The position numbers and the translations under genes are program-made. 64,000 nucleotides of DNA. Source: Orbilia blumenaviensis. Lineage: Eukaryota > Ascomycota > Orbiliomycetes > Orbiliales > Orbiliaceae. Below the pieces are notes generated by a model that saw only the letters and a program-made list of their open reading frames with translations, had not been told where the DNA came from and did not search any database. Below, piece after piece: positions 63,087 to 64,000 of this stretch. The stretch is from contig JAVHNS010000012.1 in NCBI GenBank assembly GCA_036872755.1, positions 124,001-188,000 on the forward strand. The letters run 5' to 3'. Position 1 is the first letter of the stretch. Each line of letters begins with the position of its first letter.

Positions 63087-64000
63087 ACGAAAACAAAAAG
63101 CCAATCATTCTCGTTTCTTTCATACCTTTTTTTCCCTTTATACTACATAATGTCGTTTACTAGTCCGCATAATACGATATAAAGGCTGGGGATACTGTAT
63201 CCTCTTGTTCCTTTCTTTATGCATTTCGTGGGATTTGGGTACTTCGCCGGGTCTTTCGGGGGTCTTCTTTTTTCTTTTCGACCTGTATATTTTACGACCA
63301 GAGATGAATTTTGATAAGCCCATACGGATAGTGAATACCATATGGTGCGTGTGACAAGCAATATTTTCTACTCGACAGTAGATATGGTGATGTAGAGGTT
63401 GATACTAGTGAGGTGAAAAGTGACAGATCCACTATTAATTCGTATCAGGCGATCAAGAATCGAAGCCAGGTAACTGGTTTTGTAAACCAGTCTCCACAAA
63501 GTGACGCGCGCTTTGTGTAGAAAGCTTACTACATAAAAATAATTGTACACGCTTTTGAGGTTTGCTCTCAAGCATGAACTTTGAGGATTCGAGACCCATA
63601 CCTTGCGTCCCTCATTTTCTACTTCAATTCTATTAGCCTTGGAAGGGAACGCATCCAAGTGGTGGCGTGGGCGCTTGCAGCTCCAGCCTCGAAGAACAGA
63701 GCTGGAAGCACAGCCTGGAACGCAGAAACGCAGAAACGCAGGAAGGGATCCATAAAAGCGGGTGCGTACAGTGCATTGTGGAAAAAGGCTCCCTCAAGAT
63801 AACCCCTCCCGTGTTTTAACAAAAAACGCCAAATCCGCGCCTATATAAAGGCATCAGATACTAAGTAGTAATTAATCAACCGGACATCGGTCTTTGAACT
63901 TTTGTGCGTGTCTGCAAATCTGAGACTAGCCTCGAAGAACGGCGCTGAAGGCAAGGGTTTGGGCGTCGACAGTGCGACCCCGGAACTGAACATGTCACAG
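63087..64000. other. Intergenic right end
   Basis: RPS15 trailer, then no gene I can support. A cluster of short hairpins lies at 63481-63522 and a 9-bp AACGCAGAA-type tandem (about 2.7 copies) at 63719-63742. A 13-bp word AGCCTCGAAGAAC occurs at 63685 and 63928. The last 150 bases may be the promoter of a gene beyond the window. Confidence 0.45.

Noticed and set aside
63440..63610. Possible tRNA-Thr(TGT) from the anticodon-like hairpin at about 63483
   Set aside because: No pairing acceptor stem, D arm or T arm could be built on either strand; the following hairpin has a 9-nt loop without TTC.

Overview
This window is nuclear DNA of a filamentous ascomycete (Pezizomycotina-like). The proteins are typically ascomycete, including an MRGE-type alpha-tubulin, a KRE9/KNH-type GPI protein, a REG1/DUF1752 phosphatase regulator and TMA22. 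The genes carry many short introns (45-220 nt) with GT..AG ends and CTAAC/CTGAC-like branch points. I could not fix the class or genus from sequence alone. There is no operon structure, no CRISPR array, no rRNA gene and no convincing tRNA gene. I rebuilt exon models by hand; each recognised gene gives an unbroken reading frame whose exon lengths sum to a multiple of three.

Left part (0.8-25 kb) is a dense housekeeping block: RPB7 (RNA polymerase II stalk), ATP1 (F1-ATPase alpha), an NAD(P)HX dehydratase, a 94-residue basic protein of unknown function, CCT4 (chaperonin), alpha-tubulin, TMA22 (ribosome recycling), SDH1 (complex II flavoprotein), RPT1 (26S proteasome ATPase) and an ELMO/CED-12 family protein. 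ATP1 and SDH1 are respiratory. CCT4 and alpha-tubulin are divergent neighbours across 2.4 kb, and tubulin is a classic CCT substrate.

Middle part (25-45 kb) is sparse. It holds two intronless, convergent, mutually homologous genes resembling the Gag protein of Ty1/copia retrotransposons (223 and 450 residues), with no protease, integrase or reverse transcriptase around them. I consider this pair the most interesting content. Further right are REG1 and then about 10 kb with no gene I can support.

Right part (45-63 kb) resumes a mixed block: a GPI-anchored wall protein, HPM1 (protein-histidine methyltransferase), SPT2 (histone chaperone), a ZZ-type zinc-finger protein followed by an unknown 234-residue protein, CYS3 (cystathionine gamma-lyase), and two neighbouring ribosomal protein genes, RPP2 and RPS15. 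The last two share an identical 11-bp element, GATCACGTGAC, upstream of their starts, which suggests Cbf1-type co-regulation.

The remaining space is promoters, leaders, trailers and simple repeats. Possible orphan Pol III B-box-like sites, a 45-bp perfect tandem duplication and a 23-bp palindrome are listed as findings.
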